64,000 nucleotides of DNA from NCBI RefSeq assembly GCF_002878395.1, contig NC_061118.1:128337901-128401900 (forward strand), written 5' to 3'. Position 1 is the first letter of the stretch; each line of letters begins with the position of its first letter. A program made the translations under genes and the position numbers. The stretch is from Capsicum annuum (Eukaryota; Streptophyta; Magnoliopsida; Solanales; Solanaceae). This document shows positions 36,110 to 48,455 of the stretch, one piece after another. The notes under the pieces are model-generated. The model searched no databases, was not told the origin of the DNA, and saw only the letters and a list, made by a program, of their open reading frames with translations.

Positions 36110-37330
36110 TTATCGAGAATGAGAAACATGAATGGTTACTTAGACTTCATGATTTCCTCTGCTTTCTATGTACCGTCCTCAACCCTTTTCTTCCTCAAAA
36201 CAACCTTTATCGATGCCACATCCTTGGTCTACAATCGACAGACTTACTGATCCAAAATTAAATCGAGACTTCCTCATAAGACAAAGAATCTGAGATACCC
36301 CCTCATCTAAAGGAACAACCATCGAAGGAACACCCATATACTTTATCAACCTTGAAACATGAGACACTTGATGAAGGGAGTTCAAAATAGAGGGCAACTC
36401 CAATTAATATGTGATATTACTAACTCTCTTAAAAACCACGTACTGACTAACATAATAGGGACTAAGCTTCCCCTTCTTACCAAACCACATCACTCCCTTC
36501 ATGGGGGATACCTTAAAAAAAACCAATCAGCAACACAGAACACCAACTTTCTTTGCCTCACATTCGCCGATAACTTTTGGCGACTTTGGGAAACCTTAAG
36601 TCTATCCCAAATTACCTTCGCCTTATCCATAGTTGGTGAACCAAATCAGGGCCAAACAACTTATTTTCACCTACCTTAAATCACCCAATTGGAGATCTAC
36701 ACCTTCTACCATAAAAGGCCTCAAATGGAGCCATACTAATGCTAGAGTAATAACTATTATTGTAGGCAAATTCTATGAGAGGCAGGTGGTCAACCCAACC
36801 ACCCCCAAAATCAAATACACCAGCTTGAAGCATATCTTTTCGAACCTAAATTGTTCTTTCTTCTTGACCATTCATCAATGGTACTAAGGGTTACCTTAGT
36901 CCCCAAACCTCGTTGGAACAACCTTCAAAAGTGAGATGAGAATGGAGTACCCCGATCAAATATGATGGAAATTAGAGTACCATGCAACTTTACAATCTCC
37001 TTGATGAACATCTTGGCATAATTCTCAGAAGAGAAATTAGTCCTCTCTGGTAAGAAGTGATCAAACATAGTCATCCTATCCACGATGATCCAAATTGAAT
37101 CAAATTGCTGGTGAGACCATGGAAGACCGGTGACAAAATCAATATTAATTACTTCTATTTCCACACAGACAGTTCAATCTCTTGAGTCAACCCACTGGGC
37201 CTCAAGTGTTCTACCTTCACTTATTGACAAACTATGCACTTACACACAAAATTAGCCATATCTCTCTTCATATTATACCACCAATAACTCTTTCAAGATC
37301 ATGATATATTTTCTTTAAACTAGGTAGAAT
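36110..37330 (-). pseudogene. Gypsy-3 integrase and chromodomain-like tail, degenerate
   Basis: The core at 37164-36925 carries IDFVTGLPWSHQQFDSIW, with the first Asp, and ISIIFDRGTPFSSHF, with the second. The region with the third acidic residue (about 36880-36780) is frame-broken but keeps the ALYGRR-type block near 36720. The chromodomain-like tail at about 36330-36130 keeps GISDSLSYEEV and EIMKSK in different frames. The zinc-binding domain (about 37330-37230) is poor. Multiple stops. Confidence 0.82.
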
Positions 37331-39070
37331 AGTATATCATGATTCATGAGTTTCAACCAAAATTCTCCCTCGCAACCCATCAACGTTGGGAACATATCGT
37401 CTACCTTGGTCCTCAGGATACCATCACCATCAATCTTGAAAACCATCATTTCTGTCTACTTACATGTATCAGGATAGGTCCAACACTTGCTTCTCCTTTA
37501 CTTTAGCACCAAGAGATGACCTCACCACCTCTTGAACAATCACACCACCATCCTCGGAATCCAAGAGACAAACTCCAAGATTAGCTAACTGGTGATTATC
37601 CTTCACCAAATCCCTCTTTTCCCCATCCACATAAGACGAGCTTCCCATGGAGAGCCTGCTAAGATCATCAACAACTACGCTAGCTTTACCTGGATAATAA
37701 TGGACACTCATGTAATAGTTTTTAAGCAACTTGAGCCATCTTTTTTGAATGAGATTTAACTCCTTCTAAGTGAACACATATTGTAGGCTCTTATGATCAG
37801 AATAAATATCAATATGGACTCCATACAAATAATGTCGCTAGATGTTTAATACAAAAACCACATCTAAAAACTCCAAGACAAGTGTCAGATAATTCTTTAC
37901 ATGAACTTTCAACTATCTAGAAGCATAAGGAACTACCTTGCCAAGCTATATCAACACACAACCTAGCCTTACTCGAGATACATCATAATAGAAAACAAAT
38001 CCACTAGTGCCCTCAGGTAGAGTTAAGACAAAAGAGAAAGTCAACTTATTCTTTGGCATCTCAAAACTACCCTCACAAGTGTTAGACCACAAGAATTTCA
38101 CCTTCTTTTGAGTTAACTTAGTCAACGGGGCCTTAATAGGATAGAAAATCTCCATAAACCCTTAATAGTAGCTGGATAAACCCAAAAAGCTCCAAATATC
38201 AAATGAAGCAATGGGTCTAGGCCACTTCTTAACAACCGCAACCTTCTGTAGATCTAGCATGATCCCTTTACTAGAAAAAATATAACCCAAATAAGTCAAA
38301 ACATTCAACTAGAACTCAAACTTAGAAAACTTAGCTTATAACTATTGCTCCTTAAGTGTCTAAAATACAAGGTAAAGGTAATCAGCTTGATCTGCCTCAC
38401 TCTTAGAATACACCAAAATATCATCAATAAAGAAAATGGCAAACAAGTCCAAGAACTGATGAAAAACCCAATTCATAAGATCCATAAATGCATCCGGGTG
38501 ATTGGTCAAACCAAAGGACATCACCAAAAACTCAAAATGACCATACCGGGTTTGAAAGGTAATCTTAGGGATATCCACCTCCCTAATCTTCAACTGATGG
38601 TACATAGACCAAAGATTAATCTTTGAAAAGAACTTAGTATCCTAAAGATGATCAAAGAGGTCATCAATCCTTGAAAATGGATACTTATTTTGCATGGTTA
38701 CTTTATTTAATTAGTGGTAATCAATACACATTCAAAGGAAACCATCCTTCTTATGCACAAAGAGCATGGGGCCATCTCTCGAAGACACACTAGGGAGGAT
38801 AAAAACCTTGTCAAGAAGATATTTCAACTGCTCCTTGAGTTCTTTCAACTCAGTCTGAGCCATTATATAAGGAGGGATAGAAATTGGACGAGTGTCCGAA
38901 AACTGATCAACTCCAAAATAAATTTCCCTACCGAGAGGTACATTAGGAAGATCATCAAGGAACACCTCGGATAATTCACAGAACACAGGGATAGTCTGGA
39001 AAGAATGACCTTTGGCTCTAGAATCCTTAACATATACTAAGTGATAGTGGCACCCATTGGAAATCAATTT
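37331..39070 (-). pseudogene. Gypsy-3 reverse transcriptase and RNase H, degenerate
   Basis: The RT N-terminal block at 39067-38732 has VFLDDLPNVPLGREI, SIPPYIMAQTELKELK and FVHKKDG. The palm at 38605-38360 has [31 protein letters not shown] and [19 protein letters not shown], so the catalytic FIDD is intact. The thumb and RNase H at 38155-37946 have LTQKKVKFLWSN and YYDVSR, where the family has YCDAS. The C-terminal part at 37729-37469 has HYYPGKASVVVDDLSRLSMGS. Stops and frame changes lie between blocks. Confidence 0.86.
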
Positions 39071-39079
39071 CTAGGCTCT

Positions 39080-40100
39080 AAGATACGAGATAAACCTTCT
39101 CCTAGGCATTAGGGAACTACCTTTCCATTTAATTACCGGCTTATTTGGGATATAAAAACTGACCCTTCGGGTGCAATAATCAAGAGATGCATAGCACAAA
39201 TGTGACTACTCCATCCTCAAAATCACATCAAAGTATAACATGTCCAACTCTATTTGATCCACAAAGGTCTCCCTTCCATGAACCAACATCACACAACCCC
39301 TATAAACCCTTTTATCCATAATAGATTCATCCACTGGGATGGGTACCGAAAAGGTTTCAAAATACACTCAAGATCAAAATCAAAATAGATTGCCATAAAA
39401 GGGGTCACATACGAAAGAGTAGACCTAGTATCAAGTAGATAATACACATAACGAGAAAAGTGTTTAAGCATACTAGTAACAAAAATAGGGAATGCCTCAA
39501 AATCCTGGCGAGTGATAATAACATATAGATGGTTTTGACCAATGCCAGAGCCAGAAATAGAAGTAGCACCCTTTGGTACAGGAGTGAATAAGGTAGCAAC
39601 ATAAATCTTATTTTCCTCAAAAGAAAACTTAGAAGGACAATCCCTCTTTAGATGACCAATCTAGCCACATTTAATGTACCTTTTCCTCTCTTTTTCATAC
39701 AAACCACGATGCACTTGACCACAAAACCTACAGGGAGGATACAATGGAGCTGACTGAGCTTTACTAACTTGGAATGGGCTCCTAGTGCTCAAAATCTACT
39801 ATTATACTGAGAACAATGGTAACACAATGACTTTGGATAAGAAGAACTAGCCATAGAGTAGGAACCAAAATTTCTCCACTTTTTTGTAGACCACTTTCCA
39901 CCATATTTACCACTCTAATTCTAACCTCCACCTCAATATGAATAGCAAAGCTTCTTACTCTACCTATCACTCATCTTTGCTTGTATCTTTTTTTTCTTCT
40001 CCACTTATTTCATATAAAGCATGAGTCTAGAGATGTCCATATCCTTGTTCAACAAAGTAGCCTTTCTCTCCAAAATCAACTTACAGGAAAACCTCAAAGG
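39080..40100 (-). pseudogene. Gypsy-3 protease and C-terminal gag, truncated by Gypsy-4
   Basis: Protease-like block at 39471-39289 (MLKHFSRYVYYLLDTRSTLSYVT), where the family reads LLDPGSTLS. A linker and scrambled zinc-knuckle region (39620-39780) follow. Capsid C-terminal residues at 40100-39990 (DMDISRLMLYMK) end abruptly at the Gypsy-4 LTR. The N-terminal gag, the leader and the primer site are not found on the far side. Confidence 0.8.
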
Positions 40101-42750
40101 TGTAACAACCCAAATTTGGTACTCAGAATGCTACACGGTGCTCATGACCCTGAAGGACCACAACCTAATTCATGACTGATATATATACCTGATCACTGCA
40201 TAATATACTGTATAAATGTGGAAATAAAAGTTGTAAGGCTGTAAGGTTAAAAACTATAACATAACTGATAAAACATAGCATATGATTGGGGTATGAAATA
40301 CCCAAAACAACTGAAATAAATTGTTTGAACATGCTGTAGTCTGAAAAGCCTCTAACTAACTGAACTCTCTGAACAAGGAGTAGGTAGAACATATCCCCAA
40401 CTAATAAATTAATTAATGAGATAATAAAATAATGATCATGTCCTTGAAAGATGAGGACTCACTTCTAACTCTGACTGTAGAGAATGGAATGCTACTGATG
40501 CTCTGGAGCTCATGATTCTGAACCTATGGTATAAAATACCATAGCACAAATGCTCAGTACATTGGAATGCACTAGTATGCATATGAGGTAGGATGAATGC
40601 AAAGGGTTCACATACAAGAACTATACTAACCGACTGAATAACATGAACATGAGAATGTATGCATGAATATATAATAATCATAACTGAGTTCATAATAATA
40701 TGATTACAGAGTGTGAGTACTGATAACATAAGATATTGATATCTGTATAACTAAAATAACTGATACTGAGTGACTGTATCTGACAGTCTAGGTTTTGGTG
40801 GAACTAGCTGAGTTCATACTATACTAAGTTGACTATATCGAATATTCCTAAATTCTGTAAAGCTATCTGAGTTCTATTAATGAGACTGAATGACGGTATC
40901 TAACAGTCCTAATTTTGTAACTAAAACTGTGGGAAGTATTTATCTAATAAACATACCCCTAATATACCATTATGGCTGAGTTGAGGTCCAATCTGTAACC
41001 CCAATTGGAAAGGTGTCAATACCGCGTCACTAGTAAGGATAATTTGTGAGTAACCTTCATATAATAGGTGAATCTAATGAGAATGGTGGGAACCCTCATA
41101 TAATACATTAAGCCACCTCATCTTCCCTCATATAACAAACTATGATGTCTCAACCTACGCTGGCTATATAGTTTTGGAATGCAAGGATTGCTTCTAAGAA
41201 TCATACCCTCATATAATAGGTGGGTTCCTACCCTTGGATTCACTCGGTGCTAATTTCTCCTCCCATTTGAATAGATATTGAATATGATTAATTGAACTGA
41301 CTGGACTGAGTTAACTAAATTCTGTTGAATAATGAAATACTACTGAGATTACTAAATTTTAGAGGTTTCTGATATAACTGAGTTTACCGAGTTTTCCTGA
41401 GTCACATGACTGACTGAATTTATGTGAACATGGCTTGACTGAGAGTATCTTAAAAACACGACACTTATTCTAGGAATACAATTAAAATTTCAGGTACAAG
41501 TACCCCCAAGAATCGATAGAAGAAAACTGACAAAGCATGACTTTCTTGAATACATGGCCAACATTGCAATCCATATTACAATAAGTTAGAGATTTCATGA
41601 AGTAGACGTTCTAAAGCACCACATGGCCACACATATATCCACAACTCATTGACAAAGACATTTTATCAAACACTTGACATGCATAAACTTGAACATAAAT
41701 GGGGATTTCATATTATCATACTAGTATGGTACTTCTCCTTCATATAGGCTTTTAATGAAACACATGGGGAGCATACTTTGGTTATACAATCATCAACATA
41801 TCTAATAATCACGAATACATCAATCAATGTGTAAATTTAAGGTTTTATCATGATTATTATGCAAATCACCATATCCTAAGGTCAATCATTGGAATATGTA
41901 ATTTCAAACGTGAATCAAAACCCCATAACATCATGAACATAGATTTCAATTAAATTTAAGTCATGAACATTCATAATTACACAAATCTTGGATTTTAAAA
42001 AGAGATTCTTGAGCTTCATGGGTGAAAGGGACCTATGAAACAACACATGACATACCTGGGTGGATGATTTCTTGAAGATTGATGAAGGAAAACTTGAATC
42101 CTTGACTTGAAATTAAACACCTAGGGTTTCTTGTACTTGGTGATTGATCTTTGAGAGGAAGCCCTAATTTGATGTTTTGAATGAATAATGAACTTATGAT
42201 CCTTGGTCTGATATAATTTGAGGTTAAAATGGGTAGAGAAAGACCCATATATCCTTTAAAAATGACTTAAAATTTGCAGAACGGGTCCTGCAATGGCTCA
42301 TGCAATGTTTCGTCGCTGGCTCGATGGTCCATTGGTTCGACCGTCGTAGTTGGACCAAAAAACTCACTGCCTTATAGCGGCGGATTGGGAGATGTCCATC
42401 ACAAGTTTGATGGTCCGTCAACTTGTCCGTCGCACCTTATCCCGAAGGTTGACTCACTACCTTGGCTGCAATGGTCTAGGCGATGGTCGTCGCTAGATCG
42501 ATAGTTTGTTAACCTGGCCGTCGCACCTAGGTAATTTTGACAGCTTTGAGTAAAACATCCATAAATTTTTACTCCGATACCAGATTTGGACGAAATTGGT
42601 ATCATTGGAAAGCTAATTTAATTTATCACATGATAAAGAGTGAAAATCTTAAAAATTACACATGTACAAAAATGGATTCATATTTCAAAGTAAGTTTCTA
42701 ACATTCTTGGGATGATTTCAAGCTAGGTAGAAGTATGGGGTATTATAATA
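40101..42750 (-). repeat. 3' LTR of Gypsy-4
   Basis: 2.65 kb. In plus orientation it runs TGTAACAACCC...GGGGTATTATAATA, so on its own strand it starts TATTATAATACCCC and ends GTTGTTACA. It contains four CCCTCATATAATAGG-type short repeats near 41050-41225 and a cluster of GATGGTCCGTCG-like palindromes at about 42290-42530. A clear purine tract follows at 42751-42762 (AAGGGGGAGA on minus). Confidence 0.88.
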
Positions 42751-43133
42751 TCTCCCCCTTGAGAACATTCGTCCTCAAATGAGACTAAGTGAGAGAAGGG
42801 AATATAAATTGACATACATGCTGAACATGAACAATTGGAACATGATCTCATGATTGACATGACTGATAACTGAATTTATCATACTGATTCTGCATATCTG
42901 ATGCATGTATAACTAATTCATGAATGCATGACTGAGCGTTCTGATGAACTAAGGTTCTCACAATGAGAATGCATATCTGATGCATGATTATATGACTGAA
43001 CTGGTGCGTGAATACATGACTGAATATATAATGGTATTTAATACCAAGTTTGTGATGGAATTCTGAACATGAAATAGATACCAAGCTTGTCACTGAAATC
43101 TAAACATGAAACTGAAAAGCTTAAGAAGAACTA
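42751..43133 (-). other. Gypsy-4 3' untranslated interior and purine tract
   Basis: Between the purine tract and the pol stop. AT-rich with repeated TGCATATCTGATGCATG, and no ORF of note. Confidence 0.5.
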
Positions 43134-44640
43134 TTACCTTGAGATTGATCTGAGTTTGCAAAGAATAAATGAGGATACTTTGTCCGTATGTCTGCTTCTC
43201 TTCCCAAGTAGCTCCCTCAACTGACTGATTTCGCCAAAGAACTTTGACTGGAGGAACTTTTTTGTTCCCCAGTCTATGAGTCTGGTAGTCAAGAATTTTG
43301 ACTGGAATTTCTTCATAAGAAAGGCTGTTCTAAACATCTATGTTCTGCATAGGGACTACAACGGTTGTTGGGTCACCTTTGCACTTCTTGAGCAAAGAGA
43401 CATAGAAGACTGGATGAAATGAGGCTAGACCTGAATTTAATTTGAGCTCATAAGCTACCTTTCCTAAACGATTGAGAATTTTGAAGGGACCAACATATCG
43501 GGGACTAAGCTTTCCCTTGCAGTCGAATCTCTTCACTCTCTTCATGGGAGAGATCTTTAGAGAGGCATAGTCACCCATATCAAACTCAAGATCCTTTCTA
43601 TATATATCTGCATAAGACTTCTGTCGGCTCTGAGTAGCCCAGAGTCTTTCTCTAATCAATTGGACTTTTTCTAAGGCATCGAATACTAAGTCAGGTCCTA
43701 TAATTGAGGCCTCACTAACTTGAACCAACCGATTAGAAATATGCACCTCCTACCATAGAGAGCTTCGAATGGAGCCATCTGAATACTAGAATGATATTTG
43801 TTGTAAGAAAACTCAATCAACAATAAGTGGTTATCCCAACTACCATTGAAATCGATTGCACACGCCCTTAGCATATCTTCTAAAGTTTGAATGGTCCTTT
43901 CTGCTTGACCATCTGTCTTAGGGTAAAAGGTTGTACTGAGATGTACTTGGGTACCAAGATCTTTTTGGAACTCTTTCCAGAAATAAGAGCTGAACTGGGT
44001 ACCTCTGTTTGAGATAATAGATAATGAAAAACCGTGTAATCTGACCAACTCTCTGATGTAAAGTTTGGCATAATCCTCAGTTGAATAAGATATATGAACT
44101 GGAAGAAAATAAGCTGATTTGGTCATCCTATCTACAATTACCTAAATTGAATCATGCTGGTGACGAGTACGAGGCAAACCCATCACGAAGTTCATGTTCA
44201 CTTCATCCCACTTCCAAGTAGGAATACTGAACTTTTGCATGGACCCACTAGGCTCCTGATACTATATCTTAACCTACTGATATGTAGAGCACTTAGCCAA
44301 AAAATCTATAACATCTCTCTTCACCCACTCCACCAATAGATGTGGCCCCTGGATGAATAGAGTAGTGTGCACCATGTGCTTGTGCAAGAATTTGCGGCCT
44401 TAAGTTTTCCACACCTAGAACACATAGATGGCCATGATAATGCAGAACCCCATCTCTCCCTTGGTAGAAAGCCTCTACTTTCTGATTCTTGACTGACTCT
44501 TTCAACTTGACTAGACTGGGATCTTTATCTTTCTTTTCTTTCTCCTCAGAAACTAGATATGATTTTAAAATACTATGAACCCATATGTCACTCTTCTCTG
44601 AATCGACTAAGCAAATCCCTAGTCTTGCAATATGATGGAT
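43134..44640 (-). pseudogene. Gypsy-4 integrase with chromodomain-like tail, degenerate
   Basis: The least decayed integrase in the window. The zinc-binding region is at 44505-44293 (GVLHYHGHLCVLGVENL, HYSIHPGATS), then a break. The core at 44126-43698 has DYAKLYIRELVRLHG, SIISNRGTQFSSYF, PKTDGQAERTIQTLEDML and FEALYGRR. The second catalytic Asp of the family (ISDRGTQF) is Asn here. The stretch at 43746-43330 has the C-terminal domain (GKLSPRYVGPFKIL, FHPVFYVSLLKKC). The tail at 43340-43134, frame-shifted, keeps NSLSYEEIPVKILD, PPVKVLWRNQ and KYPHLF. Confidence 0.87.
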
Positions 44641-46190
44641 TTCCTAAGCTAACTTCTTCTTACTGTCCTCAACATAAGTAACACTACCTATAGACAGTCT
44701 ACTGAGAGCATCGGCCACGACGTTGGCCTTTCCCAAATGATAAAGGACACTTATGTCATAATCTTTCAAGATCTCTAACCACCTTCTCTGACGAAGATTG
44801 AGATCTTTCTGAGAAAAGACATACTGAAGGATCTTGTGATCTGTGAACACATCCACATGAACTCCGTATTAGTAATGCCTTAAAATATTTAAGACAAATA
44901 CTACGGCTGCTAACTCAAGATCATGAGTAGGATAATTCTTCTAATGGGGTTTAAGCTGTTTGAAGGTGTAGGCTATGACTTTACCATGATGCATAAAGAC
45001 ATAACCCAAACCTACTTCAGATGCATCATAATACACTACAAACCCATCTGGACCATCTAGAAGAGCTAAGACTGGAGCTAAGGTGAGTCGAGTCTTCAAC
45101 TCCTGAAAACTCTTCTTGCATAGATCTGACCACTGAAACTTGACTTTTTTTTGAGTTAATCTGGACATAGGGGATGCAATAGAAGAAAATCCCTCAAAAA
45201 ACCATTTGTAATAGCTTGCCAAACCCAAGAAAATCATGATATCTGATGGAGAGATAGGTATGGGCCAGTTTCTTACTGCTTCGATCTTTTGAAGATCAAC
45301 CCTAATTCCCTTACCGGAAATGATATGACCAGGGAATGCTACTAAACTTAGCCAAAATTTGCATTTACTGAATTTAGAGAACATCTGATGATTTTTGAGA
45401 GTCTGAAGTACGATTCTGAGATGGTTTTCATGATCATGCTTACTGCGGGAACAGATCAGAATATCATCTATGAAGACTATGACAACATGTCCAAGCACTG
45501 CTTAAACACCCGATTCATCAATTCCATGAAAGTTGCTGGGGCATTGGTAAGACGAAAGGCTATAACTAAGAATTCAAAGTGACCATATCGAGTACGGAAA
45601 GCTATTTTTGGAATGTCACACTCTCTGACTCTGAGCTAATGGTAACTGTATCTGAGGTCTATCTTAGATAAATAACTATCACCCTGAAGTTAGTCAAATA
45701 AGTCATCAATTTTAGGAAGAGGATACTTGTTCTTGACCGTGAATTTATTGAGGTGATGATAATCAATGCACATTCTGAGAGAATCATCTTTCTTACACAT
45801 GAATAAGATTGGTGTACCCCACGAGGACACACTGGGCCAGATGAATCCCTTATCTATGAGATCCTTCAACTTCTCTTTCCATTCTTTGAGTTTTGCTGGT
45901 ACCATTTGATATGACAAAATAGAGATAGGTTGAGTATTTGGAAAAAGGTCAATACCGAAGTCTATTTCCCTTTCAAGAGGAATTCCTGTAAGATCTTTGA
46001 GAAAGATATCTGAATATTCATTCACTACTGGGACTGAATCAAGACTAGGTATTTCAGAACTAATGTCCTTCACTCAAACAATATGATAGACACATCCCTT
46101 AGATATCATTTTCCTTGCCCGAAGGTAGGAAACAAGCTGACTTCTGGAAGCTGAAGTGCTACCCTTCCACTCTAGGACAGGTTCATTTGA
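44641..46190 (-). pseudogene. Gypsy-4 reverse transcriptase and RNase H, degenerate
   Basis: The RT N-terminal block at 46073-45690 has [35 protein letters not shown] and KIDDLFD. The palm runs through a frameshift near 45500 into 45498-44941, with [23 protein letters not shown] (FIDD intact), then LTQKKVKFQWSD and VVYYDASEVGLGYVFMHHGKV. The RNase H C-terminal part at 44856-44644 has [23 protein letters not shown] and [15 protein letters not shown], with the last Asp intact. The left-most residues of pol run into the LTR fragment at 46190, so protease and gag are deleted. Confidence 0.9.
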
Positions 46191-46192
46191 AA

Positions 46193-47912
46193 ACTAGAAT
46201 ACTGCTGATGCTTTAGAGCTCGTGCTTTTGAACCTATGGTTTAAAACACCATAGCGCAAATGCGTTAGTACATTAGAATGTACTTGTATCTTGTGAGGTA
46301 GGCGGAATACAAAGGTTTCACATCATGAACTCTACTAACTGACTTAATAACATAAACATGAAAATGTATGCATGACTACATAATAATCATAACTGAGTTC
46401 GTGATAACATGATTAGTGAGTCTAAGTATTGATAACATAAGATACTGAGTGACTGTATCTGACAGTCGAGGTTCCAATGGAACTAGCTGAGTTTTGTACT
46501 ATTTTGAGTTGATTATATCTGACAGTCCTAAATTCTGTAGAGCTATCTGAGTTCTATTACTAAGGCTGAATGACTGTATCTGACAGTCATGATTCTATAA
46601 CTGAAACTTTGGGAAGTAGTTATCTAACCGATATGCCCCTAATACACGATTATGGCTGAGTTGAGGTCCAATCTGTAACCCCAATTGGAAGGGTGTCAAT
46701 ACTGAGCCACTGGTAAGGATAATCTATGAGTAACCCTCATATAATAGGTGACTCTAGTGAGAACGGTGGGAACCCTCATATAACAGGTTAATCCACCTCA
46801 TCTGCCCTCATATAACAGGCTATGATGACTCAACCTACACTGGCTACATAGTTATGGAATGCAAAGATTACTTCTAAGAATCACACCCTCATATAATAGG
46901 TGGGTTCCCATCTTTGGGTTCGCTCGGTGTTAATTTCTAGGCCCATTTGAATAGAAACTGAATATGATGAACTGAACTAACTGGACTGAGTTAACTGAGT
47001 TCTGTTGACTAACGAAATACTACTGAGATTACTGAATTTCTGAGGTTTCTAAGATAACTGAGTTTATTGAGTTTTCCTGAGTCACATGACTGACTGATTT
47101 ATGTGAACATGGCTTGACTGAGAGTATCTTGAAAAAATGACACTAATTCTAGGCACATAGCTAAAATTTTGGGTACAAGTACCCCTAAGACTCGATAGAA
47201 GGAAATTGACAAAGCATGACTTCTTGAATATATGACCTACATCACAATCCATAATACAATAACTTGGAGATTTCATGAAGTAGAAGTTCTAAAGCACCAC
47301 AATGGCCACACATATATCCATAACTCATTGACTAAGACATTTTATCAAACACTTAACATGCATAAACTTGTACATAAATGGGGATTTCATATTATCATAC
47401 TATTATGGCACTTCTCCTTCACGTAGGCTTTTAATCGAACACATGGGGAGCATGCTTTGGTTATACAATCATCAACACATCTAATAATCATGGATACATC
47501 AATCAACATGTAAATTTAAGATTTTATCATGATTATTATGTAAATCACCACATCCTAGGGTCAATCATTGGAATATATAATTTCAAACATGAATCAAAAC
47601 CCCACAACATCATGAACATGGATTTCAATTCAATTTAAATCACGAACATTCATAATTACTCAAATCTTGGATTTTGAAAAGAGATTCTTGAGTTTCATGG
47701 GTGAAAGGCACCCATGAATCAACACATGGCATACCTGGGAGGATGATTCTTGAAGATTGATGGAGGAAAACATGAATCCTTGACTTAAAATTAAACACCT
47801 AGGGTTTCTTGTACTTAGGGATTGATCTTTGAGAGGAAACCCTGATTTGATGTTGTGAATGAATAATGAACTTATGAGCGTTGGTCTGATATAATTAGGG
47901 ATTAAAACGGGT
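46193..47912 (-). repeat. Truncated 5' LTR of Gypsy-4
   Basis: Matches 40485-42225 of the other LTR (GCTGATGCTTTAGAGCTCG, then the ACCCTCATATAATAGG repeats). It lacks about 380 bp on the primer-site side and about 520 bp on the outer side, then joins Gypsy-3 LTR sequence at 47913. Confidence 0.87.
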
Positions 47913-48455
47913 GATCCAATTAAAACATTTATCACACATTTGCATTCATTGAACCATACTTCGCATTAAGGCATACATTGCTGGTATCGCCATACCAACT
48001 ACACTTGCAAGGTAACAATAACATACCCAAACAATTCCATTACTTGGGGTAATTCACAACCCTTTCAAGTAAATTATGAAATAATTTGTGAAAACACGAA
48101 TCCATAAGGTTTAATTGAACATTACAATGCAATAGTTAAAGAATAGTTAAATTCCCACATTTATCATAACAGTTTTTCACGTTATGGGGTTGGGGGCATA
48201 ATCACTTCAAAAGCCACAAGTTTGGGAAAATCATAATTCCCTAGTTCATTCACCATATCCATGAACCCACACGTTCAAAAATATTTTTAAATCATAAATA
48301 TTCAACAATAAACCATGGGAAAACATTGGTCAACAATAAACATTCAAGAACCTCAACTCTTGTTATAAAACCAACATGAATATCTCATGAACAATACATT
48401 AAATCATATGCTTTTAACAAACTGAAAGTGAGGGAAGAGTAATGTATGCATTACA
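47913..48455 (-). repeat. Eroded 5' LTR of Gypsy-3
   Basis: Matches the Gypsy-3 LTR from AATTAAAACATTTATCACAC (compare 31035 and 34760) to about 48440. It then jumps to the terminal GCATTACA, so about 0.6 kb near the outer end is deleted. Followed by TSD ATTAT. Confidence 0.82.

Larger units (their letters stand above)
40101..47912 (-). mobile_element. Gypsy-4: Ty3/gypsy element inserted in Gypsy-3 gag, 5' part deleted
   Basis: A second minus-strand chromovirus-type element with a different LTR family. The 3' LTR is at 40101-42750. Pol runs from about 43130 to 46190, and a 5' LTR fragment lies at 46193-47912. The left flank AAAGG (40096-40100) is the only half of a TSD I can see. The right LTR lacks both ends, and gag plus primer site are gone, so deletions removed sequence at both right-hand junctions. 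Confidence 0.87.
34394..48455 (-). mobile_element. Gypsy-3: Ty3/gypsy chromovirus-type element, interrupted by Gypsy-4
   Basis: Minus-strand element. It has a 3' LTR at 34394-35921, a gag-pol interior from 35922 to 40100, then Gypsy-4, and an eroded 5' LTR at 47913-48455. TSD ATTAT lies on both sides, and joining the flanks gives continuous MULE sequence (TTGATTATTGTTGTACG). The LTR ends are canonical on its own strand, TGTAATGC...GTGACA. The gag start and primer site are missing, lost with sequence around Gypsy-4. Confidence 0.85.

Noticed and set aside
42033..42605. Overlapping ORFs on both strands
   Set aside because: They are inside the Gypsy-4 LTR palindrome region, where symmetric sequence keeps frames open by chance.
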